Positions 1-8,001 of a stretch of 35,009 nt of DNA are shown piece by piece (position 1 is the first letter of the stretch; every line of letters begins with the position of its first letter). Below the pieces are notes generated by a model, which had not been told where the DNA came from, did no database searches, and was given only the letters and a program-made list of their open reading frames with translations. The translations under genes and the position numbers were made by a program. The DNA is from Subdoligranulum sp. (GTDB lineage: Bacteria > Bacillota > Clostridia > Oscillospirales > Ruminococcaceae), in contig JAAVHN010000009.1 of NCBI GenBank assembly GCA_014799685.1, forward strand, positions 1-35,009, in the 5' to 3' direction.

Positions 1-1
1 G

Positions 2-238
2 CCGCAGAGCGACGGGAGCAACACGGACGGGCAGGACACCGCTCCGGGGCAGGAAGCCGCACAGACGGCCCCGGACGTGCCGCAGAGCGACGGGAGCAAC
101 ACGGGCGGGCAGGACACCGCCCCAGCGCAGGAAGCCACGCAGACGGCCACCGATGCGCTGCAGGACGGCGACGGCAGCGCTGCGGACGGGCAGGACACCG
201 CCCCGGCGCAGGAAGCCCCGCAGAAGGCTCCTGATGCG
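2..238 (+). repeat. In-frame 78-bp tandem repeat, about three copies
   Basis: Units are 2-79, 80-157 and a more diverged 81-bp unit at 158-238. Units one and two differ at only a few bases. The unit length is a multiple of three, so copy-number change would keep the protein in frame. More copies may lie upstream of the window. Confidence 0.8.
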
Positions 239-496
239 CCGTTGAATGACGTGTTTACAAAGATCACTGACGGCGGATGCGTCACCATCAGCGGCAAGAT
301 TCGTCGGGTATTCGACGGCGTTCTGCGCGTTAGGAACCGCGCGTCGTGGGAGTCGTCCGCTGTGGCGGGCGTGACAAACTTCGAGGAAAAGGAAGTCGTT
401 AGCCTATTAAATGTAGAGGGGAAACCGATGTTCAAGATGCTTGACGGCTATTTCATCACGGGCGACCCGGCCCTTGTGGAGTACGTCGAGAAATAA
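2..496 (+). CDS. Repeat-containing hypothetical protein, 3' part only (5' end outside window)
   Basis: The reading frame is open from the first bases of the window, so this is the C-terminal 164 residues of a longer protein. The GTG at 77 lies inside a repeat and is probably not the start. The first 79 residues are about three copies of a 26-27-residue Asp/Gln/Ala/Pro-rich unit containing GQDTAPxQEAxQ. An ordered-looking domain of about 85 residues follows (from PLNDVF to the end EYVEK), with alternating hydrophobic residues suggesting a small beta-rich fold. No membrane segment or known motif is seen in the visible part, and I do not recognise the family. A terminator follows immediately, so it ends a transcript. 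Function unknown. Only the frame and the repeats are certain. Confidence 0.7.
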   Translation, partial: PQSDGSNTDGQDTAPGQEAAQTAPDVPQSDGSNTGGQDTAPAQEATQTATDALQDGDGSAADGQDTAPAQEAPQKAPDAPLNDVFTKITDGGCVTISGKIRRVFDGVLRVRNRASWESSAVAGVTNFEEKEVVSLLNVEGKPMFKMLDGYFITGDPALVEYVEK

Positions 497-500
497 GAAA

Positions 501-542
501 AGAGCGCCCCTTCGCCTTGCGGCGGCGGGGCGCTCTTCTGTT
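501..542 (+). terminator. Rho-independent terminator after the repeat protein
   Basis: Arms AGAGCGCCCC (501-510) and GGGGCGCTCT (527-536) pair perfectly around a 16-nt loop and are followed by a short T-rich stretch (TCTGTT). It begins five bases after the stop codon at 496. Confidence 0.75.
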
Positions 543-583
543 CATTCCAGACGGGCGGGGGATGTATTACCAACACAATATGA

Positions 584-841
584 CCAACCGGCGCACTGGA
601 CAGCCATTCCGCGCAAATGCTGCTGAGCACTATGCAGAGCATCCACGAGCAGATGGGGGCGACGATCCTGATGGTGACGCATGATGCCTTTTCGGCCAGC
701 TACGCAAACCGCATCCTGTTTCTGCGCGACGGGATGATTTTTACCGAGATATTCAAAGGCATGGATTCCCGCAAGGCGTTTTTTGAAAGGATCCTGGACG
801 TTCTCACCATGATGGGCGGAGGGCAGACAAATGTATGCTAA
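584..841 (+). pseudogene. BceA-type ABC transporter ATPase, 3' fragment only
   Basis: In frame from 584 the translation reads PTGALDSHSAQM, the tail of a Walker B/D-loop (normally DEPTGALD), then the H-loop MVTHD, a switch-region helix and a C-terminal extension. The two residues that should precede PTG are replaced by a TGA stop at 581-583. Walker A, the Q-loop and the ABC signature are absent anywhere upstream. About two thirds of the gene is therefore missing and the remnant cannot bind ATP by itself. The first ATG available is at 617. The fragment overlaps the start of the permease by 11 nt, the usual BceA-BceB coupling. The break falls between the terminator at 501-542 and position 584, pointing to a deletion, an insertion or an assembly join. 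Confidence 0.8.
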
Positions 842-3050
842 ATTGGTCTTCAGAAATGCAAAACGTTCCGCAAAGGATTATTTGGTTTATGTTGTCACCA
901 TGACGATTTGTGTGATGCTGTTCTATGCGTTCCTTTCCATTACAAGCAGCTATTATGCTCCGGATATCGGGATTGAGTACGAATTTACTTTGGCCAGCGA
1001 CGGCTTAAAATTGGCGATCTGCGCGGTGACGCTGCTGTTATTATTCCTAATACGCTATGTGAACAACTATATGCTGAAAAGGAAACAAAGGGAATTCGCC
1101 GTTCAATCCGTCATGGGGATGGAGCAAAAGACCGTTGCATGGCTTTTCTTTGCGGAAACCTTTTTGATGGGCGCCGTATCGATCCTCATAGGGATACTTT
1201 TGGGTGTGTTCTGCTCGCAATTTATAACCGGGATGCTGCTGTCTGCCTATGGGCGGGATTATCAATTTGTTTGGACGCTGTTTCCCGATACAGTCCTTCT
1301 GACAATATGCTTTTTCTCCTGCAGTCTTCTGGTTGTGGGGTTGTTCAATGTACGCACCATACGGAAAATCAAGATCATTGATATGCTGCAGGCCGAAAAG
1401 CAGAACGATCCGCATATCCAAAAAAGCCGCTATATGCCCGTAATCTCCATTTTATATACTGCTTTTCTGATTCCCGCGTCGGCTGAGGGGATCTCGCATC
1501 GGTATTTTTATTCCGATCCCCGTTTTCCGGTTCCCGTACACATCATGTTTTGGGGAAATATCATTGCCCCGGCAGTATCCTTTCTGCTGGGTGTTGTATG
1601 GTGTGTGATGCGCAGGAAATGGAGCTTCAGCCGTTATATTCTTGCCGCCGCCATGCTTTCGTTTGTCAATATCGGGTTTGCCGCAAGTGTTCCTGTCGTG
1701 CAAAGCGCATACATGCTTTCAAGCGGCGAAGGGGTACGGAACAGCTATTTGCTGTTCCTGCTTGTTTACGTGATTTTTTGGATCTGCTGCGCGGTTTATT
1801 TGGCGGGCAATTTGCTTTCGGAATGGAAGGAAAAATCCCCCGAGCACAAATATCGGGGCGCCAATTTATTCTTCTTTGGACAGATCATTTCCAAACTGAA
1901 TACCACCGCCAAAACAATGACGCTGATTTGCCTGACCCTGGTGTTGTCCGTCTTTTTGTTTGTGACGGCTCCGGCCCTGACGGGGTGGGCTTCGGGGTAT
2001 CTGGAAATGCGCTCCGTATATGACGTTCAAATCAGCACGCGCTACAATACCGTGTATGAAACAGAGGACCTGCCCAAGGACAATTACGAGATGATCTCCT
2101 CTTTTCTTGATGAAAAGAATATTGCGGTGGCGTATGATTGCACGTTCAACCTGTATCTGCCGCATCAGGAGGATTTTCAAAGACGGGTGAAATGGGAATT
2201 TCCCGTGGCGGCAATCTCACTTTCCGATTACAACGCTTTGCGGGAAATGCTCGGATATGAGCAGATTTCTCTCAATGATGGTGAATTTACAACGCAGTGG
2301 CAGACGATTGTAACGGAAGAGGAGCGAAGCGCGTTTTTAAGGGAGCATACGGCTGTTTCAACCGATAGGGGCATTTTGCGCCTTGCGCAAGATGCTTATC
2401 ATCTGGAGTCGATCGGACAATTCGTTTATAATTCGTACACGGATGTGATCTATGTTTTCCCGGACAATATTTGCAGCGGGCTTCTTTCCGTAATGCGAAA
2501 CCGGTATCTGAAAACGGAAACGACTATCCCGTATCGGGAGGCGATCGCCCTCGAAACCGCTTTTGCACAAAATTATCCCGAAATGCCGGACGATGGAAAC
2601 GGCGTTCAGTACTATATCAGAACCAGTACGCAGCAGATCAACAGCACCATCGCCGGGAACTTTGTTTTGCAGACGACGATGATCTACAGCGCGGTCGTTT
2701 TGATGGTGATCTGCCTGACAATCCTCTCCCTGCAGCAGCTTCTGGACGCAGCCCATTACAGGTACCGTTTTGGTGTGCTGCATAAACTCGGCTTGGATCG
2801 CCGCGAAACGGAACACCTGATTTTAAAGCAATTGGCGGTATGGTTTGGCCTGCCGGTCACACTTGCGGCGTTTGTATCGGTCATCGTCGCAGCATACTTC
2901 TTTGAAGCGATCGCGGCGCAGATTTCTGCCTATATCGGGGCAGGCGTTTTGCTGATGCAAGTGGGCGTTACGGTTTGTATTCTTGTCTTATTGCTGATAT
3001 GTTATTTTATTGGCACGTGGATCCTGTTCCAAAAGGCGGTAACGGAATAG
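831..3050 (+). CDS. BceB-type ABC transporter permease (FtsX family)
   Basis: This 739-residue protein has the layout of permeases that sense and remove cell-wall-active peptides (BceB/VraG group). It has a first membrane segment (about 18-40), an FtsX-like block (about 58-185) with the cytoplasmic coupling stretch YMLKRKQREFAVQSVMGM, further membrane segments (about 200-390), a large extracellular domain (about 390-610) and a second FtsX-like block (about 615-735) with a matching coupling stretch near YRYRFGVLHKLGLDRRE. The family normally works with an ATPase and often a neighbouring two-component system. Here the ATPase is truncated and no sensor genes are in view, so the permease may be orphaned. 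Base composition is visibly more AT-rich than the genes from 5268 onward, suggesting a different origin. The start at 831 overlaps the ATPase remnant. Confidence 0.85.
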   Translation: MYAKLVFRNAKRSAKDYLVYVVTMTICVMLFYAFLSITSSYYAPDIGIEYEFTLASDGLKLAICAVTLLLLFLIRYVNNYMLKRKQREFAVQSVMGMEQKTVAWLFFAETFLMGAVSILIGILLGVFCSQFITGMLLSAYGRDYQFVWTLFPDTVLLTICFFSCSLLVVGLFNVRTIRKIKIIDMLQAEKQNDPHIQKSRYMPVISILYTAFLIPASAEGISHRYFYSDPRFPVPVHIMFWGNIIAPAVSFLLGVVWCVMRRKWSFSRYILAAAMLSFVNIGFAASVPVVQSAYMLSSGEGVRNSYLLFLLVYVIFWICCAVYLAGNLLSEWKEKSPEHKYRGANLFFFGQIISKLNTTAKTMTLICLTLVLSVFLFVTAPALTGWASGYLEMRSVYDVQISTRYNTVYETEDLPKDNYEMISSFLDEKNIAVAYDCTFNLYLPHQEDFQRRVKWEFPVAAISLSDYNALREMLGYEQISLNDGEFTTQWQTIVTEEERSAFLREHTAVSTDRGILRLAQDAYHLESIGQFVYNSYTDVIYVFPDNICSGLLSVMRNRYLKTETTIPYREAIALETAFAQNYPEMPDDGNGVQYYIRTSTQQINSTIAGNFVLQTTMIYSAVVLMVICLTILSLQQLLDAAHYRYRFGVLHKLGLDRRETEHLILKQLAVWFGLPVTLAAFVSVIVAAYFFEAIAAQISAYIGAGVLLMQVGVTVCILVLLLICYFIGTWILFQKAVTE

Positions 3051-3093
3051 GCAAGCTCTGATTCAATCTGCATATCATCGATTCTGAGAACTG

Positions 3094-3276
3094 CTATAAT
3101 CAAACAACTTGAAAAGAATCATATTCTTTTCAAGTGCCGCGGTGCCTGCACTGCAGCGGGCCGCCGAGAGCGGCCCTGACTTTGATTTCATAGGCAAATA
3201 CCGCGTGGTTCCACGCGATCGGGCGTAGCCCGCTTGAGAAACTGCTTTGCTGTTTTTCAAGTTATTTGACTATATA
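3094..3276. repeat. MITE/REP-like element with inverted-repeat ends
   Basis: The left end (about 3094-3115, CTATAATCAAACAACTTG then AAAA) matches the reverse complement of the right end (about 3254-3276, TTTTCAAGTTATTTGACTAT then ATA) over about 22 bp with two or three mismatches. Inside are several perfect hairpins: CTTGAAAAGAAT/ATTCTTTTCAAG (3108-3134, 3-nt spacer), GGGCCGC/GCGGCCC with a CGAGA loop, CGCGTGG/CCACGCG with a TT loop, and CGGGC/GCCCG with a GTA loop. No transposase frame fits inside 183 bp. This is the build of a non-autonomous mobile or palindromic intergenic element. No second copy was noticed in the window. Confidence 0.5.
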
Positions 3277-3330
3277 AGAAGTGTATCAATATGCCCGGAC
3301 GCGCAGGGGATCTCCGCACGGTTCAGGATA

Positions 3331-3371
3331 CAAAAAGTGCAGGGCTCTTGCGGGCTCTGCACTTTTGCTTT
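3331..3371 (-). terminator. Terminator for the M42 peptidase gene, possibly bidirectional
   Basis: Arms AAAAGTGCAG (3333-3342) and CTGCACTTTT (3357-3366) pair perfectly. Read on the minus strand the stem runs straight into a T run; on the plus strand GCTTTTTGC follows. It lies about 45 bp past the minus-strand stop at 3414 and could also stop transcription coming from the permease side. Confidence 0.7.
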
Positions 3372-3413
3372 TTGCTTTCGCTCTTTTGAAGTTTTATTCG
3401 GGGCCTTTTTATA

Positions 3414-4511
3414 TCAGAATACCGGCGTCCCGTTTTCCGCCATGGGGTTCAGCGTGCGGATCACCTCCGGCGTCAGCGCGCGCAGCAGCGCCGTAGCCAG
3501 CGCGACGGCGGCCTCCACGTCCGACGCGGCGGCGTAGCCGTAGTGCGTGTGTGCATAGCGCACCGGGATGCCCAGCACCAGCGTGGGCACGCCGCCCGCG
3601 GCCAGGTGGATGCTGCCGCCGTTTGTGCCGCCGCCCGTGCGCACGGCGCACTGATGCGGGATGTTGTTTTCTTCGGCGATCTTGCGTGCAAACGCCACGA
3701 AACCGGCGTGCGATACCATCGTGCCGTCGCGAAACCGCAGCTGCACGCCCTTTTTCAGCGCGCCCTGTGCATCGGCGGGCGGGGTGAACGTGTCGTCGGC
3801 GGGCGTGCCCTCAAAGCAGATGGCAAGCGCCGGATGCAGCCGGTCCACCGCAACGCGCGCGCCGCGCGCGCCCACTTCCTCCTGCGTGGAAAAAACGGCC
3901 GTGATATCGGCGCAGAGGGTTTCTTCCCGCAGTGCGCGCATGGTTTCCACCTGCGCGGCGCAGCCGAGGCGGCAGTCAAATGCTTTGCCGAGCATTACTC
4001 CGGTGGATTCAAAATAAGTAAACGCGGTGTCTGGCACGACAGGCAGGCCCGCTTCCAGGCCCAAAAGCCCGGTCGCGTCCTCCTTGCAGCACACGCCCGC
4101 ATCCAGCAGGATGTTGTTCAGCGTCAGCGGAGCGCCGCGCTCGGCCGCAGTCATAAAATGGGGCGGCTTCGAGGACGAAACGGCGGGTACCAGCTCGCCG
4201 CGGCGGTTGCGGATCAAAAAGGTGTGCGCGGGAACGTTGTGGTCCACCCATCCGCCCAGCGGCACCAGGCGCAGCAGGCCGTTCGGGGTGATGCTCTGCA
4301 CCATAAAGCCCACCTCGTCCATGTGCGCGTCCAGCATTACGATGGGCCGGTTTCCGGTGTTCTGCGGCAGTGCGGCGTACAGGTTCTGGATGCTGTCCCG
4401 CCGCGTGGGCAGGCCGTTCAGCTCCTGTTCGATCACATCGGCCGTCGCCTCCTCAAACCCGGAAGGCCCGAACGCATCCGAGATTGCGGCACAGGTTTTT
4501 AAATCGATCAT
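3414..4511 (-). CDS. M42 family metallo-aminopeptidase
   Basis: This 365-residue cytosolic, probably dinuclear zinc or cobalt aminopeptidase (FrvX/YsdC/TET group) trims N-terminal residues from peptides. The expected ligand positions are visible: H63 in DAHMDEVG, the bridging D179 in KAFDCRLG, the catalytic pair E211-E212 in STQEEVGARG, an acidic residue at E234 in FEGTPADDT and H321 in RYAHTHYG. The N-terminal FGPSGFEE motif is typical and the length is normal. The start at 4511 is preceded seven bases upstream by AAGGAG. It is transcribed away from the next minus-strand gene with a 149-bp gap, and a terminator follows. The exact substrate cannot be told from sequence. Confidence 0.92.
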   Translation of the reverse strand: MIDLKTCAAISDAFGPSGFEEATADVIEQELNGLPTRRDSIQNLYAALPQNTGNRPIVMLDAHMDEVGFMVQSITPNGLLRLVPLGGWVDHNVPAHTFLIRNRRGELVPAVSSSKPPHFMTAAERGAPLTLNNILLDAGVCCKEDATGLLGLEAGLPVVPDTAFTYFESTGVMLGKAFDCRLGCAAQVETMRALREETLCADITAVFSTQEEVGARGARVAVDRLHPALAICFEGTPADDTFTPPADAQGALKKGVQLRFRDGTMVSHAGFVAFARKIAEENNIPHQCAVRTGGGTNGGSIHLAAGGVPTLVLGIPVRYAHTHYGYAAASDVEAAVALATALLRALTPEVIRTLNPMAENGTPVF

Positions 4512-4660
4512 GCTTCATTTCTCCTTACGAACGATATTTTTTATGAAAAAGACGGTTGTCTGTCAACGCTTTGTGAAAAAGGACGCGGTATTTTCTCCCT
4601 GTTTGCCCTTTGTATTTGACCCATGCCTGTGAAACTTTTTCTCCGGCAAAATGACAGAAT

Positions 4661-5092
4661 TTATTCTTTCCTTTGGATCAACAGCTTAACGCCCAACCCA
4701 AATACAAAGGCGCCCAATAAAATGAAAAACGACCATATCGCATTCCAATAAACGGAGGTCTCATCAAACATCCACAACAGAAGTTTATTCCAAAATGCCA
4801 AACCTGTCGCAATGGCAAATAAATCAAACAGCAGATAAGCACCGCCAAACAGATAAATCCATCTCCACCAGTAATTTCTGTTGTAGTTTTTTATAAAGGT
4901 GGCAATGCCTAAAATGCAAAGGACAGCCAGGATTCCCATGCATGCAAAATAGAATGGCCCCTTATTTTCCAATACCCCGATCCAAAACCCGGCATAAGAG
5001 CGCCGATCGACTAAGCCCCATATCCTGTGTAGATGGAACAACCCAAATGCAATGAAGAACCAGGGCTCCCATACAAACACTTTCTTTTCCAT
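4661..5092 (-). CDS. Small four-helix membrane protein, hypothetical
   Basis: This 143-residue protein is rich in Trp, Phe and Tyr with four hydrophobic segments at about 8-27, 45-66, 77-98 and 114-136, and a basic C-terminus (IQRKE). I do not recognise the family. GGGGGA lies eight bases before the ATG at 5092. Base composition is more AT-rich than the flanking peptidase and exporter genes, as in the permease at 831-3050, which may indicate acquisition. It stands between two minus-strand genes with gaps of about 150 and 175 bp, so it need not be co-transcribed with either. Function unknown. Confidence 0.65.
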   Translation of the reverse strand: MEKKVFVWEPWFFIAFGLFHLHRIWGLVDRRSYAGFWIGVLENKGPFYFACMGILAVLCILGIATFIKNYNRNYWWRWIYLFGGAYLLFDLFAIATGLAFWNKLLLWMFDETSVYWNAIWSFFILLGAFVFGLGVKLLIQRKE

Positions 5093-5267
5093 CCGATGTC
5101 CCCCTGTATCATTCTGATTGGGTGGTCAGACTGTATCCCGGCCGGTTTTCTGTTTCGATCAGCGTTTTGTTCAACCGCCGGTGTCCGGTTTCATCAACAC
5201 GAAAGGGGAAGGAACCATTTTTTGCAGGCTCCAGGGCATATCCAAGAGGCGAAAGCCGCCCCGCGGG

Positions 5268-6638
5268 CTACGTTCGCCCCCTGCCCTGCACCCGCAGCAC
5301 ATAATAGAGAACCCCGGCCGCATCGGCCAAAAACCAGCCGATGGGCACCGACCACCAGATGCCCGGCACACCGATGGCGGGAATGGCGGCCAGCGTGTAG
5401 GCAAGCCCCACGCGCGTGCCCAGCGAAATAACGGTGAGCACCAGTGACATCCCCGGCTGTTCCAGCGCCCGGTATAGGCCATATAAAAGAAACAGCACGC
5501 CGATGCCGCAGTAAAAAGCGCCTTCAATGCGCAGATATTCTGCGCCGATGCGTAAAATCTCGGTTTCCTCCGGCGAGATAAACAGCGTGAGCAGCGGCTT
5601 TGCAAACAGAAAGACGAGGACCGAAACAGGCACGCAGAACAGAATGCACACACGCACGGCGCTGCGGATGCCGTCGCGGATGCGCTGCGTCTGTCCCGCG
5701 CCGTGATTCTGCGCGATGAAGGTGGAAAACGCGTTGCCAAAATCCTGCACGGGCATGTAGGCGAAGGAATCGATCTTGACAGCCGCCGCAAACGCGGCCA
5801 TCACGGCCGCGCCAAAGCTGTTCACCAGACGCTGCACCATGAGAATGCCGAAATTCATCACCGATTGCTGCAGGCAGGTGAGCAGGGAAAACCGCGCAAG
5901 CTCCGCGGCAAGCGCGCGCTCAAAGCGGCAGTCCGCCCGGCGCACGCGCAGCTGCGGCATGCGCAAAAGCGTATAGGCCATCAGCCCCGCGCCCGAGACC
6001 CATTGCGCAGTCACCGTGGCCGCCGCCGCACCCGCCACGCCCAGCTTCAGCACCAGCACGCACACCAAATCCAGCACGATATTCAGCGCCGCCGCGATGC
6101 CGAGGAAGAGCAGCGGAACGGCGGAATTTCCCACTGCGCGCAGCAGGCTGGCGAAGAAATTGTAAAGAAACGTGGCCGCAATACCCCAAAAAATGATGGC
6201 GAGATACGCGTACATCAGCCCGTAGACGGTTTCGGGAACCTGCAGCAGCCGCAGAATGGGATGTTCCCAGAAGCTTACGGCGGCCCAAAGCACGGCCGTG
6301 AGCACGGCGATCATGAAAAAGGAGAGAAAGACCCCCTGCCGCAGCCGTGCATCGTCGCGCCGGCCGCGGCAGATGGCGAAAAACGCGCCGCAGCCCATGC
6401 AGAGGCCGGAGAAGATCGAGGTCAAAAATGTCATCAGCGTGTACGCGGATCCAACGGCGGCCAGCGCGTCCGCGCCGAGAAAACGCCCCACAATCAGCGT
6501 ATCCGCGATATTGTAGCATTGCTGCAGCAGGTTGCCCGCGATCATCGGCAGGGCAAAGCGCAGCATGGTGCCCGTGATGGGGCCGCGCGTCAGATCGAGC
6601 GTGTGCGCCCTTTCGGCGGACATTGTTTTTTGTGACAT
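5268..6638 (-). CDS. MATE family multidrug/cation exporter
   Basis: This 456-residue inner-membrane exporter uses a Na+ or H+ gradient to expel small organic compounds. It shows the twelve-helix pattern of two six-helix halves. The first half opens with TRGPITGTMLRFALPMIAGN and has QQCYNIADTLIVGRFLG, a MATE hallmark in helix 1. The second half has the related QQSVMNFGILMVQRLVNSFG. The frame stays open upstream to 6908, but that extension is not membrane-like and a good minus-strand promoter at 6790-6818 lies inside it, so I take the ATG at 6638. A weak GAAAGG lies about 15 bases upstream, so the start is less sure than the identity. Substrate unknown. Confidence 0.9.
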   Translation of the reverse strand: MSQKTMSAERAHTLDLTRGPITGTMLRFALPMIAGNLLQQCYNIADTLIVGRFLGADALAAVGSAYTLMTFLTSIFSGLCMGCGAFFAICRGRRDDARLRQGVFLSFFMIAVLTAVLWAAVSFWEHPILRLLQVPETVYGLMYAYLAIIFWGIAATFLYNFFASLLRAVGNSAVPLLFLGIAAALNIVLDLVCVLVLKLGVAGAAAATVTAQWVSGAGLMAYTLLRMPQLRVRRADCRFERALAAELARFSLLTCLQQSVMNFGILMVQRLVNSFGAAVMAAFAAAVKIDSFAYMPVQDFGNAFSTFIAQNHGAGQTQRIRDGIRSAVRVCILFCVPVSVLVFLFAKPLLTLFISPEETEILRIGAEYLRIEGAFYCGIGVLFLLYGLYRALEQPGMSLVLTVISLGTRVGLAYTLAAIPAIGVPGIWWSVPIGWFLADAAGVLYYVLRVQGRGRT

Positions 6639-6789
6639 AGTACCGAATACAGCCTTTCGGTTATGATAGAATGGCCGGAAATGGCCGGAAAAGCAGAATC
6701 GCCGGAAAACAGCAGGGAACCGGGAAGGCCGCGCCCACAGTACCGCGCAGGAACACCCCGTAAGCGTCCGGCAGCCGCGTTCCTGCAAT

Positions 6790-6818
6790 ATCATAGCACA
6801 AGGCGCGAAAAAAGTAAA
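6790..6818 (-). promoter_or_regulatory. Sigma-A-type promoter for the MATE gene
   Basis: Read on the minus strand: -35 TTTACT (6818-6813), 17-bp spacer, -10 TATGAT (6795-6790). The -10 matches five of six consensus bases and the spacing is ideal. Confidence 0.55.
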
Positions 6819-7059
6819 TGCAGGCGTTTTGACAAATTGGAAAAGAAAAATGACAGGACCAAAGTCTCCGATCCGGGCTTGGAATGATTCCGTGCGTGGT
6901 TCCTGCATTCCGGGCCCGGACGCAGAAACCGCGCATTCCGCCGGACAAATTTGTGCGGACTGTCAGGCAGACTGCCAGATGAAAGGGCCGGACACAGAAA
7001 GCGGACGCAAAAGACGCAAAAGACGAACACACAAAAAACGCAAAAACACATTCCGTCTC

Positions 7060-7088
7060 TTGTGCTTTTTTCAAAAAAATGGTAAAAT
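7060..7088 (+). promoter_or_regulatory. Candidate extended -10 promoter for the M50/scp block
   Basis: TTGTGC (7060-7065), a 17-bp spacer, then TAAAAT (7083-7088) preceded by TGG, which makes an extended -10. The weak -35 is compensated by the TGn element. It lies about 90 bp before the M50 start. Confidence 0.45.
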
Positions 7089-7179
7089 AAAAAAGTCCAT
7101 AATCATTTTGTGCCCGCGAACAGGCTGTTTTGTGCGTGATGCTTGTGCAGAATGAAAGAAAAAGGGGAGAATGCCGCCG

Positions 7180-7830
7180 ATGAACTGGGAGCTGCTTGCC
7201 GCCTATGTGGCGCGTGCGATCGCACTGTTGATCGCGATTCCTTTTCACGAATCCGCCCATGCGTGGGCGTCGTACAAGCTGGGGGATCCCACGGCGAAAA
7301 ACGCGGGCCGTCTTTCGATGAACCCGCTGCACCATTTTGACCCGCTGGGCGCGCTGTGCATGATCGTTGCAGGCTTCGGATGGGCAAAGCCCGTGCCCGT
7401 GTCGGCTGTCTCGCGGTTTCGCCATCCGCGCCGCGACATGGCGCTTTCCGCCGCAGCGGGGCCCGCGTCGAATCTGGTGCTGGCGTTTTTCTGCATGATC
7501 CTGTACAAACTGGTCTACTATCTCACGCCGGAAACTTTTCTCTGGGATTTCACGGCAGCAGTGCTGTTCCAGCTGGTTTGGACGAATATCACGCTGGCCG
7601 TGTTCAATCTGCTGCCGGTGCCGCCGCTGGACGGCTCGCGTATCGTGACGGTGTTTTTGCCGCAGAAAGCCTACTTTGGCCTGATGCGCTACGAGCGGTA
7701 TATCATGCTTGTGCTCTTTGCGGTGTTGATGCTGGGCTTTCTCGATACGCCGCTGCGCATCGTGGATAACGCGGTGTGGTCGTCCCTCGTCTCGGCCACG
7801 CGTTTTGTGGAATGGGGCTTGTTTCGGTAA
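7180..7830 (+). CDS. M50 (site-2 protease family) membrane zinc metalloprotease
   Basis: This 216-residue intramembrane protease of the compact YwhC/SpoIVFB-like type has HESAH in the first helix (H23, E24, H27, the zinc and catalytic site) and NLLPVPPLDG near residues 143-152 carrying the third ligand D151. Four to six hydrophobic helices are visible. The family cleaves substrates within the membrane; the substrate here is unknown. Two ATGs are possible. GGGGAG at 7164-7169 is one base from the ATG at 7171 but ten from 7180, so 7180 is preferred. In many Clostridia this gene sits just upstream of scpA, as here. Confidence 0.9.
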   Translation: MNWELLAAYVARAIALLIAIPFHESAHAWASYKLGDPTAKNAGRLSMNPLHHFDPLGALCMIVAGFGWAKPVPVSAVSRFRHPRRDMALSAAAGPASNLVLAFFCMILYKLVYYLTPETFLWDFTAAVLFQLVWTNITLAVFNLLPVPPLDGSRIVTVFLPQKAYFGLMRYERYIMLVLFAVLMLGFLDTPLRIVDNAVWSSLVSATRFVEWGLFR

Positions 7831-8001
7831 AAGCAGGGAAACGCTGGATGCAAGGATGCGGATCATCACAAATCGCCGCGCGGCGCTCTGCCCGATCGGA
7901 TCAGATGCGCCCCCAAAGCGGAAGACCGGGCCTGCAGGGCCGCTTTCCTGCCCAAACTGAAGACGGATATATAATCGCGATATAGGAGAATCCTCCGCTT
8001 T

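Larger units (their letters stand above)
3051..3413. other. Intergenic region with a hairpin-rich element and a terminator
   Basis: This 363-bp gap separates the plus-strand permease from the 3' end of the minus-strand M42 peptidase gene. It holds the inverted-repeat element at 3094-3276 and the terminator at 3331-3371. No convincing reading frame is seen on either strand. Confidence 0.7.
6639..7179. other. Divergent promoter region between the MATE and M50 genes
   Basis: This 541-bp spacer separates two divergently transcribed genes. It holds a minus-strand promoter (6790-6818), leaving a leader of about 145 nt for the exporter, and a plus-strand promoter (7060-7088). The middle (about 6890-7050) has no frame that looks coding and no strong hairpin that I could see. 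Confidence 0.6.

Noticed and set aside
77-79. GTG at 77 as start of the first gene
   Set aside because: The frame is open to the window edge and the GTG is the last codon of a repeat unit, so the true start is upstream.
6639-6908. N-terminal extension of the MATE frame to an ATG at 6908
   Set aside because: The extra residues are not like any MATE N-terminus and a good promoter for the gene lies inside this stretch.
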